Counted from the first letter of the stretch, positions 32,883-42,278 are shown. The stretch is DNA of 48,918 bases from Bacteroidota bacterium (GCA_013288285.1 JABDCE010000011.1:1-48918); one strand, 5' to 3'. Translations and numbers: made by a program. The notes: generated by a model from the letters alone, not told the origin.

Positions 32883-35042
32883 CTACCGCTGCACCACTAC
32901 CTTCTCTGTATAATGGTAAGCGGCAGAATGTATAGTCATTAGGTACACACCCTCTTGTAGGTTTGCCATATTCAGGGCCATAGTGCCTTTATTGCTGCCA
33001 TTGTTGGTCAGTGTCTTGCTCATCACCGTCCGTCCGGCTATATAGGCGACAGTCACTGTGGCATCACCGGTCGGCAACCCGCTCCAGTCTATGTTCAGCA
33101 CCGTCGATACAGGGTTGGGATAGGTGCTAATAATAGGTGTAGCTGCAACTTCGGGTACGCCAGTCTCCCAGCAATAATCTATAGTTACAAACGTTTGCGC
33201 ATTCGATACACCACACCCATTTACCAGCATATATTCTACGTCTATCTCACCCAGCGATCCTGGTGTAAGTACACCGCTTGCCGATATATACCCGCTCATC
33301 GATTTCCAGGTGCCTCCCGGCAAGCTGTCTGTGTATGTTTCCGTATATTGCTCGCATACTGTATTAGGGCCTATTATTGTTTGGGACCCTGGTGTCAGTG
33401 GCTCGTCAACTGTTATCGTCTTTGTGCCGCTGATGGTACCGCACGCACCGGTAGCCGTATAGGTGATGATCGTTGTTCCGGGCTTTAGCCCACTCACCAC
33501 ACCTGTTGGAGATACTGTCGCTAATGAATTATCTGGCATGCTCCATGTACCGCCTGTTATGCCATTCACGAACGTAGCCGTTACGCCTACGCACACATCA
33601 TTTGCTCCGTCTATTTGCCCTGTCTGTTGTAATACATATATAGTGGTCGTGTCCATCAGCGTTCCGTCTGATACCTGTACCTGGAAGGAGTCAATACCCG
33701 AGTACGAAGGATCCATTGTATACGACGCGCCCGACGTAGTTGTTATGCTGGCGCTGCCCATACATGATGCCGTTAGTTCCAGTCCGGCCACCGTACCATG
33801 CATCGGCGCGGTGATCACATTCCACGTTTCCGTCTGTGCGGAATCCACATCAGTTATGGCCATGAGCGTATCTATCGGCAGTGCAGTGCCGGGGCAGGTA
33901 TACGCCGTCTGCCCCTTTCCGAAAGCAAACGTAGGCGTATGCGTCAGTTGTATGATCTTCCTGATGCGGTTGTTGAAACTGTCCGCCACGTATACATTGT
34001 TCCTATAGTCAACACAGATGCCAAATGGATTGTGCATATAAGCAACAGGCCCGCTTATATTATCGTTGAATGACTCTACATAGTAGTTGCCACCCACTTC
34101 GCTCACAGAGTCTGTAATGCTGTCTATCTTTCTGCAGGAGCAGCTTATTTCATTGAAGTAGATATCACCTGTATTATTGGTGCACATACCTGACACATTG
34201 CCCAGCATGGCACTCATTGCCGGCACATCAAAAAGGGCGACCGCACCTGCGCCTGCCACCGTAGAGATGTTACCCGTCACATGGTCTACTTTTCTGATGA
34301 ACGAATAGAGCGAATAGTACATAATGTTGTCCTGGTCTGAGAAGAAAATATCGCCTGCATTATTTATGCAAATACTGAATGGGTTGTTGAGCGTGGCGTC
34401 AGTAGCGGGCCCGCCATCGCCTGTATAGCCCGAATACAAAGCTTTTCCGGCAACTGTTGTTACCATACCTGTTCCCGCGTCTACTTTGCGCACGCAGTTA
34501 CTGACTTCATCCACTAAGTATATATTTCCCGTTTTATCGGCGCAGATCCCGGTTATGTTGTTAAATCGGGCTGCCGTAGCGGGCCCGCCATCCCCGCTAC
34601 AACCGTTTGCCCACATCCCTGCTATTGTTGTTATTTTATTTGTCGCTGCATCTATTTTCCTCACCTGGTCGCTGTACGATACTACATAAATGTTTCCTGC
34701 ATCGTCAATACACATGCTCCGTGGGAACAGCGATGCACTGGTTGCAGGTATGCCCTCAGAAAAGGATGTGCCTCCTCCGGCAATGGTTGTAACCGTGCCG
34801 TTTTGCGCAGATATCTTCCGCACCCGTCCGTTTAACATATCGGTATAGTAGATGTTCTGCGCCTTGTCCATACACACGTCATGAACCCCGCCTATCATGG
34901 TTTGTTTTCCAGGTACACCATCGCCCGTATATCCTGATATACCCGTCCCTGCAACAGTCACAGTTATTCTTTGAGCGTTCAGATGGGTGCTCATGAGCAG
35001 CGTCAGCAAGGCAATAAGAAGGGAACTGTTGAGGTGCTTCAT
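32883..35042 (-). CDS. NHL-repeat, Ig-like T9SS cargo protein
   Basis: A 719-residue surface protein. Signal (1-23), then about six NHL-type beta-propeller repeats (about 30-385; repeated pattern G.I..D..GN.Y..D....VRK...T...TTVAG). Next is an Ig-like/BIG2-type region (about 480-610; TGGTWSMPDNSLATVSPTG, VVSGLKPGTTIITYTATG) and a T9SS sorting domain (about 640-719; ISTYPNPVSTVLNIDW ending KVVVQR). Likely a secreted binding or adhesive protein; no catalytic residues seen. It lies 80 nt from the next T9SS gene on the same strand. Confidence 0.9.
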   Translation of the reverse strand: MKHLNSSLLIALLTLLMSTHLNAQRITVTVAGTGISGYTGDGVPGKQTMIGGVHDVCMDKAQNIYYTDMLNGRVRKISAQNGTVTTIAGGGTSFSEGIPATSASLFPRSMCIDDAGNIYVVSYSDQVRKIDAATNKITTIAGMWANGCSGDGGPATAARFNNITGICADKTGNIYLVDEVSNCVRKVDAGTGMVTTVAGKALYSGYTGDGGPATDATLNNPFSICINNAGDIFFSDQDNIMYYSLYSFIRKVDHVTGNISTVAGAGAVALFDVPAMSAMLGNVSGMCTNNTGDIYFNEISCSCRKIDSITDSVSEVGGNYYVESFNDNISGPVAYMHNPFGICVDYRNNVYVADSFNNRIRKIIQLTHTPTFAFGKGQTAYTCPGTALPIDTLMAITDVDSAQTETWNVITAPMHGTVAGLELTASCMGSASITTTSGASYTMDPSYSGIDSFQVQVSDGTLMDTTTIYVLQQTGQIDGANDVCVGVTATFVNGITGGTWSMPDNSLATVSPTGVVSGLKPGTTIITYTATGACGTISGTKTITVDEPLTPGSQTIIGPNTVCEQYTETYTDSLPGGTWKSMSGYISASGVLTPGSLGEIDVEYMLVNGCGVSNAQTFVTIDYCWETGVPEVAATPIISTYPNPVSTVLNIDWSGLPTGDATVTVAYIAGRTVMSKTLTNNGSNKGTMALNMANLQEGVYLMTIHSAAYHYTEKVVVQR

Positions 35043-35172
35043 ACGGATGTTTTTAAAGATCAGCTACCACTCCCACACGCCAACACTTCCATAACTGATT
35101 GTGTAAGTTAAAGTTAAAATAGCAAATAACGTGCCACATTTCCGGATTGCAACTAAAGGCGCCCGCACTCCT

Positions 35173-36114
35173 TTACCATACCAATGCGCTTGCCCCCAAT
35201 ATGGCTGCGTCAGCATCGGGCAGGGCAGACTGCAAAAACGCAACCTTATTCCGGTACACATGCAGCAGGTTCTTTTCCATGTGGGTATGTACATGGCTGA
35301 ACAATAGGTCGCCCGATTTAGCCAGTCCGCCAAAGAAGATAATGGCCTGTGGCGATGTAATAGCCACCGCATCTGCCAGGGTTTGGCCCAGTATTTTTCC
35401 TGTATAGGCAAATATTTCCAGCGCTATAGCATCACCTTGCGTTGCGGCATCGTGTATCAGTTTGGCGGTTATACTGCCCGCATGGGTGCGCAGCGTTGTT
35501 TCTTTGTTATTTTCCTTCAGCCATTCTTCGGCAGTATGTACTATTCCGGTGGCAGAGGCATACGTTTCCAGGCAGCCGTGCCGCCCGCAGCCGCATTTCC
35601 GGCCATCTCTCACGGCTATCACATGCCCCAGTTCTCCTGCAAATCCATCATGTCCGTATATCAGTTGCCCGTTGGCTACAAACCCGCTGCCCACACCGGT
35701 GCCTAAGGTCACCAATATAAAATCTTTCATGCCCTTCGCAGCCCCATACATCAGTTCTCCTAACGCAGCAGCATTGGCATCGTTGGTCAGTATGGTTTTT
35801 AAGTCCAGCGCCTCGCTCACCAACTTTGCCATAGGTATTACGCCCGGCCAGGGCATATTGGGTGCATCTACAATTTCCCCGGTGAACACATTCCCGCTCG
35901 GTGCGCCTATGCCTATCCCCGCCATACTTTCCTTTCCTGCTTTATCCAGCACAGGCCCCAACTCGTTTTTAAAAGCCACTATGTAATCCGCCACCGTGCC
36001 ATGCCCCGTGGTCGGAAAACTTCCCTTGCTCACTATCTCACCACGCCTGTTTACAAGTCCGTATGCAGTATTAGTACCACCTATATCTATCCCTAATGCT
36101 AATGGCTCATTCAT
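35173..36114 (-). CDS. ROK family sugar kinase
   Basis: A 313-residue kinase of the ROK family, phosphorylating a hexose such as glucose or N-acetyl sugars. ATP-binding DIGGTNTAYG (10-19), catalytic Asp112 in TNDANAAALGE, the zinc site His164 (ELGHV) and CxCGxxxC (Cys174, Cys176, Cys181 in KCGCGRHGC), then ETYASATG. No helix-turn-helix is fused, so it is a kinase rather than a regulator. It could phosphorylate sugar released by the nearby glycosidases, an inference from context only. It is not in the same operon, since two T9SS genes intervene. Confidence 0.92.
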   Translation of the reverse strand: MNEPLALGIDIGGTNTAYGLVNRRGEIVSKGSFPTTGHGTVADYIVAFKNELGPVLDKAGKESMAGIGIGAPSGNVFTGEIVDAPNMPWPGVIPMAKLVSEALDLKTILTNDANAAALGELMYGAAKGMKDFILVTLGTGVGSGFVANGQLIYGHDGFAGELGHVIAVRDGRKCGCGRHGCLETYASATGIVHTAEEWLKENNKETTLRTHAGSITAKLIHDAATQGDAIALEIFAYTGKILGQTLADAVAITSPQAIIFFGGLAKSGDLLFSHVHTHMEKNLLHVYRNKVAFLQSALPDADAAILGASALVW

Positions 36115-36144
36115 CTTTGTCTTTCTTTTTGTTTCCAGAATCCA

Positions 36145-36276
36145 CTACTATCTACTAAGTACCTGCCTGCTGATAGGTAGGCTATCGACTAAATACTTAG
36201 CACTAAGTACTATCTACTAAGGACTATCTACTAAGTACTAACGACTTTCTACTTTCTACTTTAGACTTTAGACTCT
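36145..36276. repeat. Degenerate short tandem repeats upstream of ROK kinase
   Basis: The 162-nt gap between panC and the ROK gene is filled with imperfect units resembling CTATCTACTAAGTA, then shorter CTACTTT and AGACTTT units toward panC. A perfect inverted repeat TACTTAG-CA-CTAAGTA lies at 36194-36209. It looks like low-complexity slippage DNA rather than coding sequence. Confidence 0.65.
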
Positions 36277-37125
36277 CTACTGCAAAAGCAAATTATCTAT
36301 CAACCTTATTTCCCCCACCTTCGCTGCGATAAGCGTCACCATCGGTATGTCTTTGTTATAATCCTCAAGTGGTGTCAGGTCTCGTGCATCGGCAAGGGCT
36401 ATGTATTCTGGTTTCAGCCCCTTGGCTGCCAGCAGATCCTCGCACTCCTTTCTTACGATCGCAAAACTGGCCGTTTGCTGTTTCGATTCTATCGATACTA
36501 AGCACTGGTATATAACGCCCGCTATCGCACGCTGGGTTTCTGTCAGTCTCCTGTTACGTGAGCTCATCGCCAGTCCATCGCTCTCGCGCAGTGTAGGACA
36601 GATGACTATTTTCATCTCCTCCATCCCTATCATTTTCGCCAGCTTCGTGATCACCATACACTGCTGGTAGTCTTTCTGGCCTATATATAGATTGTCTGGC
36701 TTTACTATCTCCAGCAATCTTGATACCACCTGCCCCACACCCTTGAAATGGCCCGGCCGGTTAGCACCTTCCAGTATAGTGTCTAAGTACCCGAAATCAT
36801 AGGTCGCTTCACCGTCTGTTCCGTTCGGGTATATCTCGCTTACATCAGGCAGGAAAAGCACATCACAACCGGCTTTTACCAATAACTCAATATCATCATC
36901 TGTCGACACCGGGTACTTTTCAAGGTCTTTTTTATCGTTAAATTGGGTGGGATTTAAAAAAATACTGCACACTGTAAGCATGCCTTCTGCGCCTGCTTTC
37001 TCCACCAGCGACAGATGCCCGGCATGCAGTGCGCCCAGGGTGGGAATAAAGCCTACAGCGGATTTCGCTGTATTTTGTAAAGATATATATACTTGTAAAT
37101 CCTTTATTTTTTTAAAGATGACCAT
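36277..37125 (-). CDS. panC: Pantothenate synthetase
   Basis: A 282-residue cytoplasmic enzyme joining pantoate and beta-alanine with ATP in CoA synthesis. The HIGH-like motif is HAGHLSL (34-40), with TLGALHAGH before it and FLNPTQF, GQKDYQQ and the KMSKS-like MSSRNRRL following. Start ATG 37125 (MVIFKKIKDL) is chosen because it gives the family length; the frame is open 40 codons more but that part has no homology I can see. Divergent from the half-length GT5 gene with a 106-nt promoter region. Confidence 0.96.
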   Translation of the reverse strand: MVIFKKIKDLQVYISLQNTAKSAVGFIPTLGALHAGHLSLVEKAGAEGMLTVCSIFLNPTQFNDKKDLEKYPVSTDDDIELLVKAGCDVLFLPDVSEIYPNGTDGEATYDFGYLDTILEGANRPGHFKGVGQVVSRLLEIVKPDNLYIGQKDYQQCMVITKLAKMIGMEEMKIVICPTLRESDGLAMSSRNRRLTETQRAIAGVIYQCLVSIESKQQTASFAIVRKECEDLLAAKGLKPEYIALADARDLTPLEDYNKDIPMVTLIAAKVGEIRLIDNLLLQ

Positions 37126-37180
37126 ATAACTATTTTTGGTTTCCGCAAACGCAAAGTACGGTTGGAATTCAATATTTTCG

Positions 37181-37188
37181 TAATTTTG
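37181..37188 (+). promoter_or_regulatory. -7 element of the GT5-DUF4270-glmS unit
   Basis: TAATTTTG fits TAnnTTTG, 43 nt before the start at 37232. On the other strand TACTTTGC at 37151-37158 could serve panC. Confidence 0.5.
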
Positions 37189-37231
37189 CAGACCAATTGC
37201 ATAATTTGTTTTTAAATTAATTGATAACCGC

Positions 37232-38059
37232 ATGTCTGCAGACACAAAGAAACGTGTTTTAATTATTGCTAACGAACTTTCCCCCTATACAGAGTTTACT
37301 GATTTTGCCCAGATACTTAACAAGCTGGCAATCAAGACCTTCGACGCCGGTCTCGAAATACGTGTGATCATGCCTCGGTTCGGCGTCATCAATGAGCGTC
37401 GCCACCGTCTGCACGAGGTAGTAAGGCTTTCCGGTATCAACATCATCGTCGATAAGGATGATTACCCTTTGATCATTAAAGTAGCTTCTTTACCCAATGC
37501 CCGCCTGCAGGTCTACTTCATGGACAACGAAGATTATTTCAAACGTAAGTCGGTCTTCCGCGACGATCAGGATAACTTCCATGACGACAATGCAGAACGC
37601 ATGATATTCTTTTGCAAAAGTGCTCTCGAAACCGTTAAGAAATTCGGATGGCCGCCACATGTTATACATTGCCACGGCTGGATGACCTCCCTCATACCGC
37701 TCTATCTCAAAACAACTTACAAAAAAGAACCCGTCTTTGGCTACTCAAAGATCATCTATACCGCTCAGGCCAACCAGTTTAAGGAAAAGCTGAATGCTAA
37801 TTTCGCTAAAAAAGCGCTCATCAGCAACGAAATAAAAGATAAGGATCTCGATCCTTACCGCGAGGGCACTAATATGGCGCTTACCATAGGCGCCGGTAAA
37901 AATGCCGATGTCGTTATCTTCGGTTCTGAAAAGATGGATAAGAAAGTGGTCGACGAATTAAAGCCGGGCCGCTATAAGAAAGTGCTTAAATATGAGCCGG
38001 AATGGAAAGAGGATGTTACGCCCTTATTAGAGCTGTATAAAAGCTTAACAGAGTCTTAG
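37232..38059 (+). CDS. Half-length GT5 (starch/glycogen synthase N-domain) protein
   Basis: A 275-residue protein matching only the N-terminal domain of GT5 glycogen synthase: VLIIANELSPYTEF in the place of the family's KxGGLGDV start, then EIRVIMPRFG, HVIHCHGWMTSLIPLYL and a tail with GAGKNADVVIFGSE. The C-terminal Rossmann domain that completes a GT-B fold is absent, and the ADP-glucose-binding Lys-x-Gly-Gly is replaced by TEFTD. It is therefore unlikely to be an active synthase. As I recall, a similar half gene sits beside panC in many Bacteroidota, so it is probably a conserved protein of unknown role. A DUF4270 gene follows 28 nt later. Confidence 0.88.
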   Translation: MSADTKKRVLIIANELSPYTEFTDFAQILNKLAIKTFDAGLEIRVIMPRFGVINERRHRLHEVVRLSGINIIVDKDDYPLIIKVASLPNARLQVYFMDNEDYFKRKSVFRDDQDNFHDDNAERMIFFCKSALETVKKFGWPPHVIHCHGWMTSLIPLYLKTTYKKEPVFGYSKIIYTAQANQFKEKLNANFAKKALISNEIKDKDLDPYREGTNMALTIGAGKNADVVIFGSEKMDKKVVDELKPGRYKKVLKYEPEWKEDVTPLLELYKSLTES

Positions 38060-38087
38060 TATTTCTTTTGCCATCTTAGCCCACAAA

Positions 38088-39518
38088 TTGTACGTCTTGA
38101 ACTATCGTTTTATAAGCATTAGGTTGTTGATTGTTTGCCTTCTTATCGCTGCTGTTGCGCAGAACGGTTGTAGGGAGAATACCCTCATTAATTCCAAGGT
38201 GGCCCCTTCCAATAATGCGGTGAATGTGTACAGCACTTCATTGAACTGTATCACCCACACATATAACGACGATACCACGCTCACAAGCGTCAACATCGGT
38301 GGGCTGCCTATGTACCAGGCGCTCGGGGCCATCAGCGATCCGTTTTTTGGTACCATCAATGCTTCTACCTATTTCCAGATCATACCTACTACTTACAGTT
38401 CTACATTATATGCAGGTATGACCATAGATTCTGCTGTGCTTATTCTGCCATACAGTGGGTTTACTTACGGCGATTCTGCCAATACCACCCTCACGCAGAC
38501 TTACCAGGTATTCTATGTCACCGCGCCCAACAGTGTATTTAACTTCGATTCTAACTTTTATTCTTACAATACCCTAACGGTCGATGCCGGTACGCCCCTT
38601 AGTCCACCTACCATTGCAAATCTGTATAGCACTAACGATACATTCTCTGTCCTTGGCGTATACTATACACAAGGCGTTCATATCAAGCTTAACCTTTCAG
38701 CCTTCCTGAACCGCCTCAACCCGGCCCAGAACATCTTAACTGCCAGTTCAGCGCCGGCCACAGACTTTGTCGCTCAGTTCAATGGCCTTTGCGTCAGCGT
38801 AGCTAATCCCGTTCAGTACGTCAACGCCTTGCCCTACATCAGATTAGATGGGGTTGACCAATACAGTGAGGCCAATGTTACCGTTTATTATCACGATGTA
38901 AATAATGTCGCGTATACGGAACCCTACTTTTTCAGCAATGCGGTCTGTGCCCACTTCAATAGCATCACCCGCAACTATGCCAGTTCTCCGGTCAATGCCC
39001 TGTTCAACTCCACTGCGGCCAATGATAGTATCATAGCCCTGCAGAACGAGCCGGGTGCCAGCATCGATGTAGTAATTCCTGGTATAAGCAAACTTCCGCA
39101 GGGTGTAATTAATAAAGCAGAGTTGCAGCTCTACCTCCTGCCAAACTATGCCTACAATAGTTTCCTTTTCCCTCCGGAAAAAGTCTATCCGCTGGGCATT
39201 GCCAATGCCAATTACCCTGCCGGTATAGGCGCAGGTGTTGCATATAACATTGCCGACCGTTACCCCCTCACCAGTTTAACGCCCCTTACCGTGCTCGACG
39301 GCTATGAGCATACGCTCAATGGCAGGTCGGTCTACACCATCGATATTCCTCGTGAGGTCATGGCGTCTATTGCCGCAAAAAACGATACGCTGCATCTGCA
39401 TATAAGTGGTACCCAGGACTTTTACGGGACATTCCACATGGTCGCCGCTGGTGGCAGCTATTCCGATACAACCTATCGTCCTAAATTATTTGTCGTATAT
39501 TCAAAGCTCACTAAGTAA
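38088..39518 (+). CDS. DUF4270 exported protein
   Basis: A protein of about 476 residues of the Bacteroidota DUF4270 family: a hydrophobic N-terminus ending NGC at about residue 28, suggesting a lipoprotein though the box is not canonical, then a long beta-rich region with ISDPFFGTINASTYFQI and VDSAVLILPY-like phrases, and an end PKLFVVYSKL. Function is unknown. No ATG precedes the signal; candidate starts are TTG at 38088 or 38097. It lies between the half GT5 and glmS, 9 nt upstream of glmS, so probably one transcript. Confidence 0.82.
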   Translation: MYVLNYRFISIRLLIVCLLIAAVAQNGCRENTLINSKVAPSNNAVNVYSTSLNCITHTYNDDTTLTSVNIGGLPMYQALGAISDPFFGTINASTYFQIIPTTYSSTLYAGMTIDSAVLILPYSGFTYGDSANTTLTQTYQVFYVTAPNSVFNFDSNFYSYNTLTVDAGTPLSPPTIANLYSTNDTFSVLGVYYTQGVHIKLNLSAFLNRLNPAQNILTASSAPATDFVAQFNGLCVSVANPVQYVNALPYIRLDGVDQYSEANVTVYYHDVNNVAYTEPYFFSNAVCAHFNSITRNYASSPVNALFNSTAANDSIIALQNEPGASIDVVIPGISKLPQGVINKAELQLYLLPNYAYNSFLFPPEKVYPLGIANANYPAGIGAGVAYNIADRYPLTSLTPLTVLDGYEHTLNGRSVYTIDIPREVMASIAAKNDTLHLHISGTQDFYGTFHMVAAGGSYSDTTYRPKLFVVYSKLTK

Positions 39519-39527
39519 CATCGATCT

Positions 39528-41366
39528 ATGTGCGGGATAGTAGGTTATATAGGTAAAAAAGAAGCTTTTCCAATACTTATCAAAGGGCTTAAACGCCTTG
39601 AATACCGTGGCTACGATAGCGCGGGTATAGCTTTATTAAACGGCGATATGACCGTTTTTAAGAAAGCCGGTAAAGTCAGTGAGCTCGAAAAAATAGTCGA
39701 TCACGATCATATTGCTGCCAATATCGGCATTGGTCACACACGCTGGGCCACGCACGGTGAGCCTAACGATTGTAACGCGCATCCCCATTTATCCCAGTCC
39801 GGAAACCTAGCCATTATCCATAATGGCATCATTGAGAACTACTCCTCCATAAAAGAAGAGCTCACGAAAAGAGGCTATAAGTTCCATTCAGATACCGATA
39901 CTGAAGTCTTGGTAAATCTGATAGAGGAAGTGCAACTGAAAGAAAAAACTACATTAGACCACGCAGTACGTATAGCCCTTAACCAGGTGGTAGGTGCTTA
40001 CGCCATTGTTGTGCTCAATAAAAATAATCCCGACCAGCTCATTGCCGCCCGCAAAGGCAGCCCGCTGGTTATCGGCATTGGCGATGATGAGTTTTATATC
40101 GCGTCAGATGCGTCCCCCATTATTGAATATACCCAGAATGTAGTGTACCTCGACGAGCAGGAATACGCCATCATTAACCGCGATGGCAGCTATTCCATTC
40201 GCACACTCGGCAATATCGAAAAATCCCATGAGATCCAGAAACTCGAGTTTTCTCTCGAAATGATCGAAAAGGGCGGCTTCGAACACTTCATGCTCAAAGA
40301 AATTTACGAGCAGCCCAAGGCCATCGAAGATTCACTCCGCGGGCGCATGAGCGCTTCCGGTGGATGGATAAAACTGGGTGGCCTCAACGAATACATCAAT
40401 CGTATCGACAACGCCAAGCGTTTTATCATCACAGCTTGCGGCACTTCCTGGCATTCCGGCCTCATAGGCGAATACCTCATCGAAGACCTTGCCCGTGTTC
40501 CGGTCGAGGTAGAATACGCTTCCGAGTTCCGTTATCGCAATCCCATCATCAGTGAGCACGACGTAGTGATCGCCATATCACAGTCCGGTGAGACCGCCGA
40601 TACACTGGCAGCTATTTCGCTCGCCAAAGAGCGCCAGGCGCTTATATACGGCCTGTGCAATGTCATCGGCTCTTCCATTGCGCGTACTGCTCATGCTGGT
40701 TCTTATACACATGCCGGCCCCGAGATAGGTGTCGCCTCTACCAAAGCTTTCTCCACGCAGGTATCTCTCATTACACTCATAGCCCTCCAGTTGGCTATGG
40801 TCAAGGGTACTATGCCTACTTCCAAGATCAGGGAGATACTCTACGAACTCGAGAACATACCTAAAAAGATAGAAGAAACATTGTTGCTCGATGCGCAGAT
40901 AAAAGAGATAGCGGCTATTTACAAAGACGCTACCAATTTCCTTTATCTCGGTCGCGGCTATAATTTCCCGGTTGCCCTCGAAGGCGCCCTCAAGCTCAAA
41001 GAAATATCCTACATACACGCAGAGGGTTATCCCGCTGCCGAAATGAAACACGGCCCTATCGCGCTTATTGATGAGAACATGCCTGTCGTGTTCCTCGCCA
41101 CCAATAAGAGCGCTTACGAAAAGATAGTGTCCAATGTACAGGAAGTAAAAGCGCGTAAGGGTAAGATAATAGCAGTGGTGCACAAGGGCGATACGCAAAT
41201 ACGTGCCCTTGCAGATCATATCATCGAGGTGCCGGAGACCGAAGAAATTCTTTCTCCGCTCATTTCTATCGTGCCGCTACAACTGCTGGCATACCACATA
41301 GCCATAATGCGCGGCTGCAATGTCGACCAGCCCCGTAACCTGGCCAAGTCGGTAACAGTCGAGTAG
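39528..41366 (+). CDS. glmS: Glutamine--fructose-6-phosphate aminotransferase
   Basis: A 612-residue enzyme making glucosamine-6-phosphate for peptidoglycan and LPS. The N-terminal glutaminase begins MCGIVGYIG with nucleophile Cys2. It is followed by two SIS isomerase domains (ACGTSWHSGL near 303, SQSGETADT, HAEGYPAAEMKHGP near 497) and the diagnostic end QPRNLAKSVTVE. Complete and uninterrupted. Located right after DUF4270. I see no glmS ribozyme in the 9-nt gap, as expected outside Firmicutes. Confidence 0.98.
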   Translation: MCGIVGYIGKKEAFPILIKGLKRLEYRGYDSAGIALLNGDMTVFKKAGKVSELEKIVDHDHIAANIGIGHTRWATHGEPNDCNAHPHLSQSGNLAIIHNGIIENYSSIKEELTKRGYKFHSDTDTEVLVNLIEEVQLKEKTTLDHAVRIALNQVVGAYAIVVLNKNNPDQLIAARKGSPLVIGIGDDEFYIASDASPIIEYTQNVVYLDEQEYAIINRDGSYSIRTLGNIEKSHEIQKLEFSLEMIEKGGFEHFMLKEIYEQPKAIEDSLRGRMSASGGWIKLGGLNEYINRIDNAKRFIITACGTSWHSGLIGEYLIEDLARVPVEVEYASEFRYRNPIISEHDVVIAISQSGETADTLAAISLAKERQALIYGLCNVIGSSIARTAHAGSYTHAGPEIGVASTKAFSTQVSLITLIALQLAMVKGTMPTSKIREILYELENIPKKIEETLLLDAQIKEIAAIYKDATNFLYLGRGYNFPVALEGALKLKEISYIHAEGYPAAEMKHGPIALIDENMPVVFLATNKSAYEKIVSNVQEVKARKGKIIAVVHKGDTQIRALADHIIEVPETEEILSPLISIVPLQLLAYHIAIMRGCNVDQPRNLAKSVTVE

Positions 41367-41395
41367 TCCACTGCTTTTTCGTCAATTGCATACTC

Positions 41396-41420
41396 CAAAC
41401 GTTAAAAAAGCGTTTGTTTC
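41396..41420 (+). terminator. Possible terminator after glmS
   Basis: CAAACG (41396-41401) pairs with CGTTTG (41411-41416), extendable by T-A and T-G pairs, and a short T-run follows. A GATATTTG at 41432-41439 resembles a -7 element for the next gene. Confidence 0.4.
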
Positions 41421-41471
41421 GTACAGCTTGCGATATTTGCATTAATTTCACATTTCACAATTACGATTGGC

Positions 41472-42263
41472 ATGAAGCGGTATTTCTTTGCGCTGTTCTT
41501 TTTATTGTCTGCTGCCTCCTCCTATGCCCAGGACGAGGGTTTGTTTGGCAAGGAAGTAACGCCGGGTACAAAACAGGGATTCATACTCAATGGCAACGCA
41601 GCCTTCGATATTCCGGGTGCTGATATGGCTAAGCGTTTTGGCCTCGACTACCGTTTAGGGCCTGCGGTATTATATAAGACCAAGTCAAACTGGCTCTTTG
41701 GCGCCAAGTTCGATTTTATACTCGGCAACACCATCAAGGGCGATTCCCTAATGTCCAATATCAGGGATAAATATTCAGCCACATCCGGGCAGTTGTATGA
41801 GTTTATCAACAACGCTGGTGAGCGTATAGGCGTGCCGGTTTATGAGCGTGGCTACGCTGTCGGCGTTAACGCTGGCTATATCTTCCGGCTCAATCACAAA
41901 CATCCGGATAACGGCCTTATGGTGCTCACTACCGCCGGCTTCATCCAGCACAAGATCGATATTTATGATAAGGATAAAAGTGTGAACCAGTTGGTTGGGC
42001 CTTACTTAAAAGGGTACGACCGCCTCACCAATGGTTCATTTGTGGAGCAATACGTTGGCTACGTCTATTTCAGTCGTAGCAGGCTCATCAATTTTACCCT
42101 CGGTTTCGATGCCCTGTTCGGGTTCACGCAGGGCCGTCGCGATTATCAGTACGACCTCATGCGGGCCGATAATGAAAAACGCCTCGATATTCTATTCGGT
42201 TTGCGCGGCGGTTGGTTCATTCCAGTCTTTAAACGCAAATCTGAAGAGATCTCATTTGAATGA
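41472..42263 (+). CDS. Outer-membrane beta-barrel-like protein
   Basis: A 263-residue exported protein with signal MKRYFFALFFLLSAASSYAQ. The mature part alternates hydrophobic and polar residues in strand-like segments with many aromatics (KSNWLFGAKFDFILG, YAVGVNAGYIFRLN, VGYVYFSRSRLINFTLGFDALFG) and ends GLRGGWFIPVF, consistent with a small outer-membrane barrel of the PorT type. Function not assigned. Its stop (TGA 42261-42263) overlaps the start of waaA as ATGA. The last 40 bp of the gene are also the source of the inverted copy inside waaA. Confidence 0.8.
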   Translation: MKRYFFALFFLLSAASSYAQDEGLFGKEVTPGTKQGFILNGNAAFDIPGADMAKRFGLDYRLGPAVLYKTKSNWLFGAKFDFILGNTIKGDSLMSNIRDKYSATSGQLYEFINNAGERIGVPVYERGYAVGVNAGYIFRLNHKHPDNGLMVLTTAGFIQHKIDIYDKDKSVNQLVGPYLKGYDRLTNGSFVEQYVGYVYFSRSRLINFTLGFDALFGFTQGRRDYQYDLMRADNEKRLDILFGLRGGWFIPVFKRKSEEISFE

Positions 42264-42278
42264 TGATACATACGGCCA
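42224..42278 (+). repeat. 55-bp inverted repeat, source copy (gene junction)
   Basis: Covers the last codons of the barrel-protein gene, the ATGA overlap and the first codons of waaA. Its reverse complement occurs at 42930-42984 with 53 of 55 positions identical. In coding terms the two differences would be Glu/Asp and Ser/Ala in the barrel protein's last residues. Confidence 0.95.

Noticed and set aside
32860-32900. Minus-strand text resembling a tRNA D-arm (GCAGCGGTAGAGG)
   Set aside because: It is the end of the T9SS gene (codons for VVVQR and stop). No acceptor stem, anticodon arm or TPsiC arm could be folded around it.
36145-36276. Possible CRISPR array
   Set aside because: The units are short, degenerate and without unique spacers of constant length; no cas genes nearby.
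37126-37245. Forty extra N-terminal residues for PanC
   Set aside because: They overlap the divergent promoter and GT5 start, and the family begins near the ATG at 37125.
39480-39530. glmS ribozyme or riboswitch
   Set aside because: Only 9 nt separate the DUF4270 stop from the glmS start, too short for a ribozyme; it is not expected in this phylum.
40578-41219. 213-codon minus-strand open frame inside glmS
   Set aside because: Antisense to conserved SIS domains; the composition mirrors the real gene, with no independent signal.
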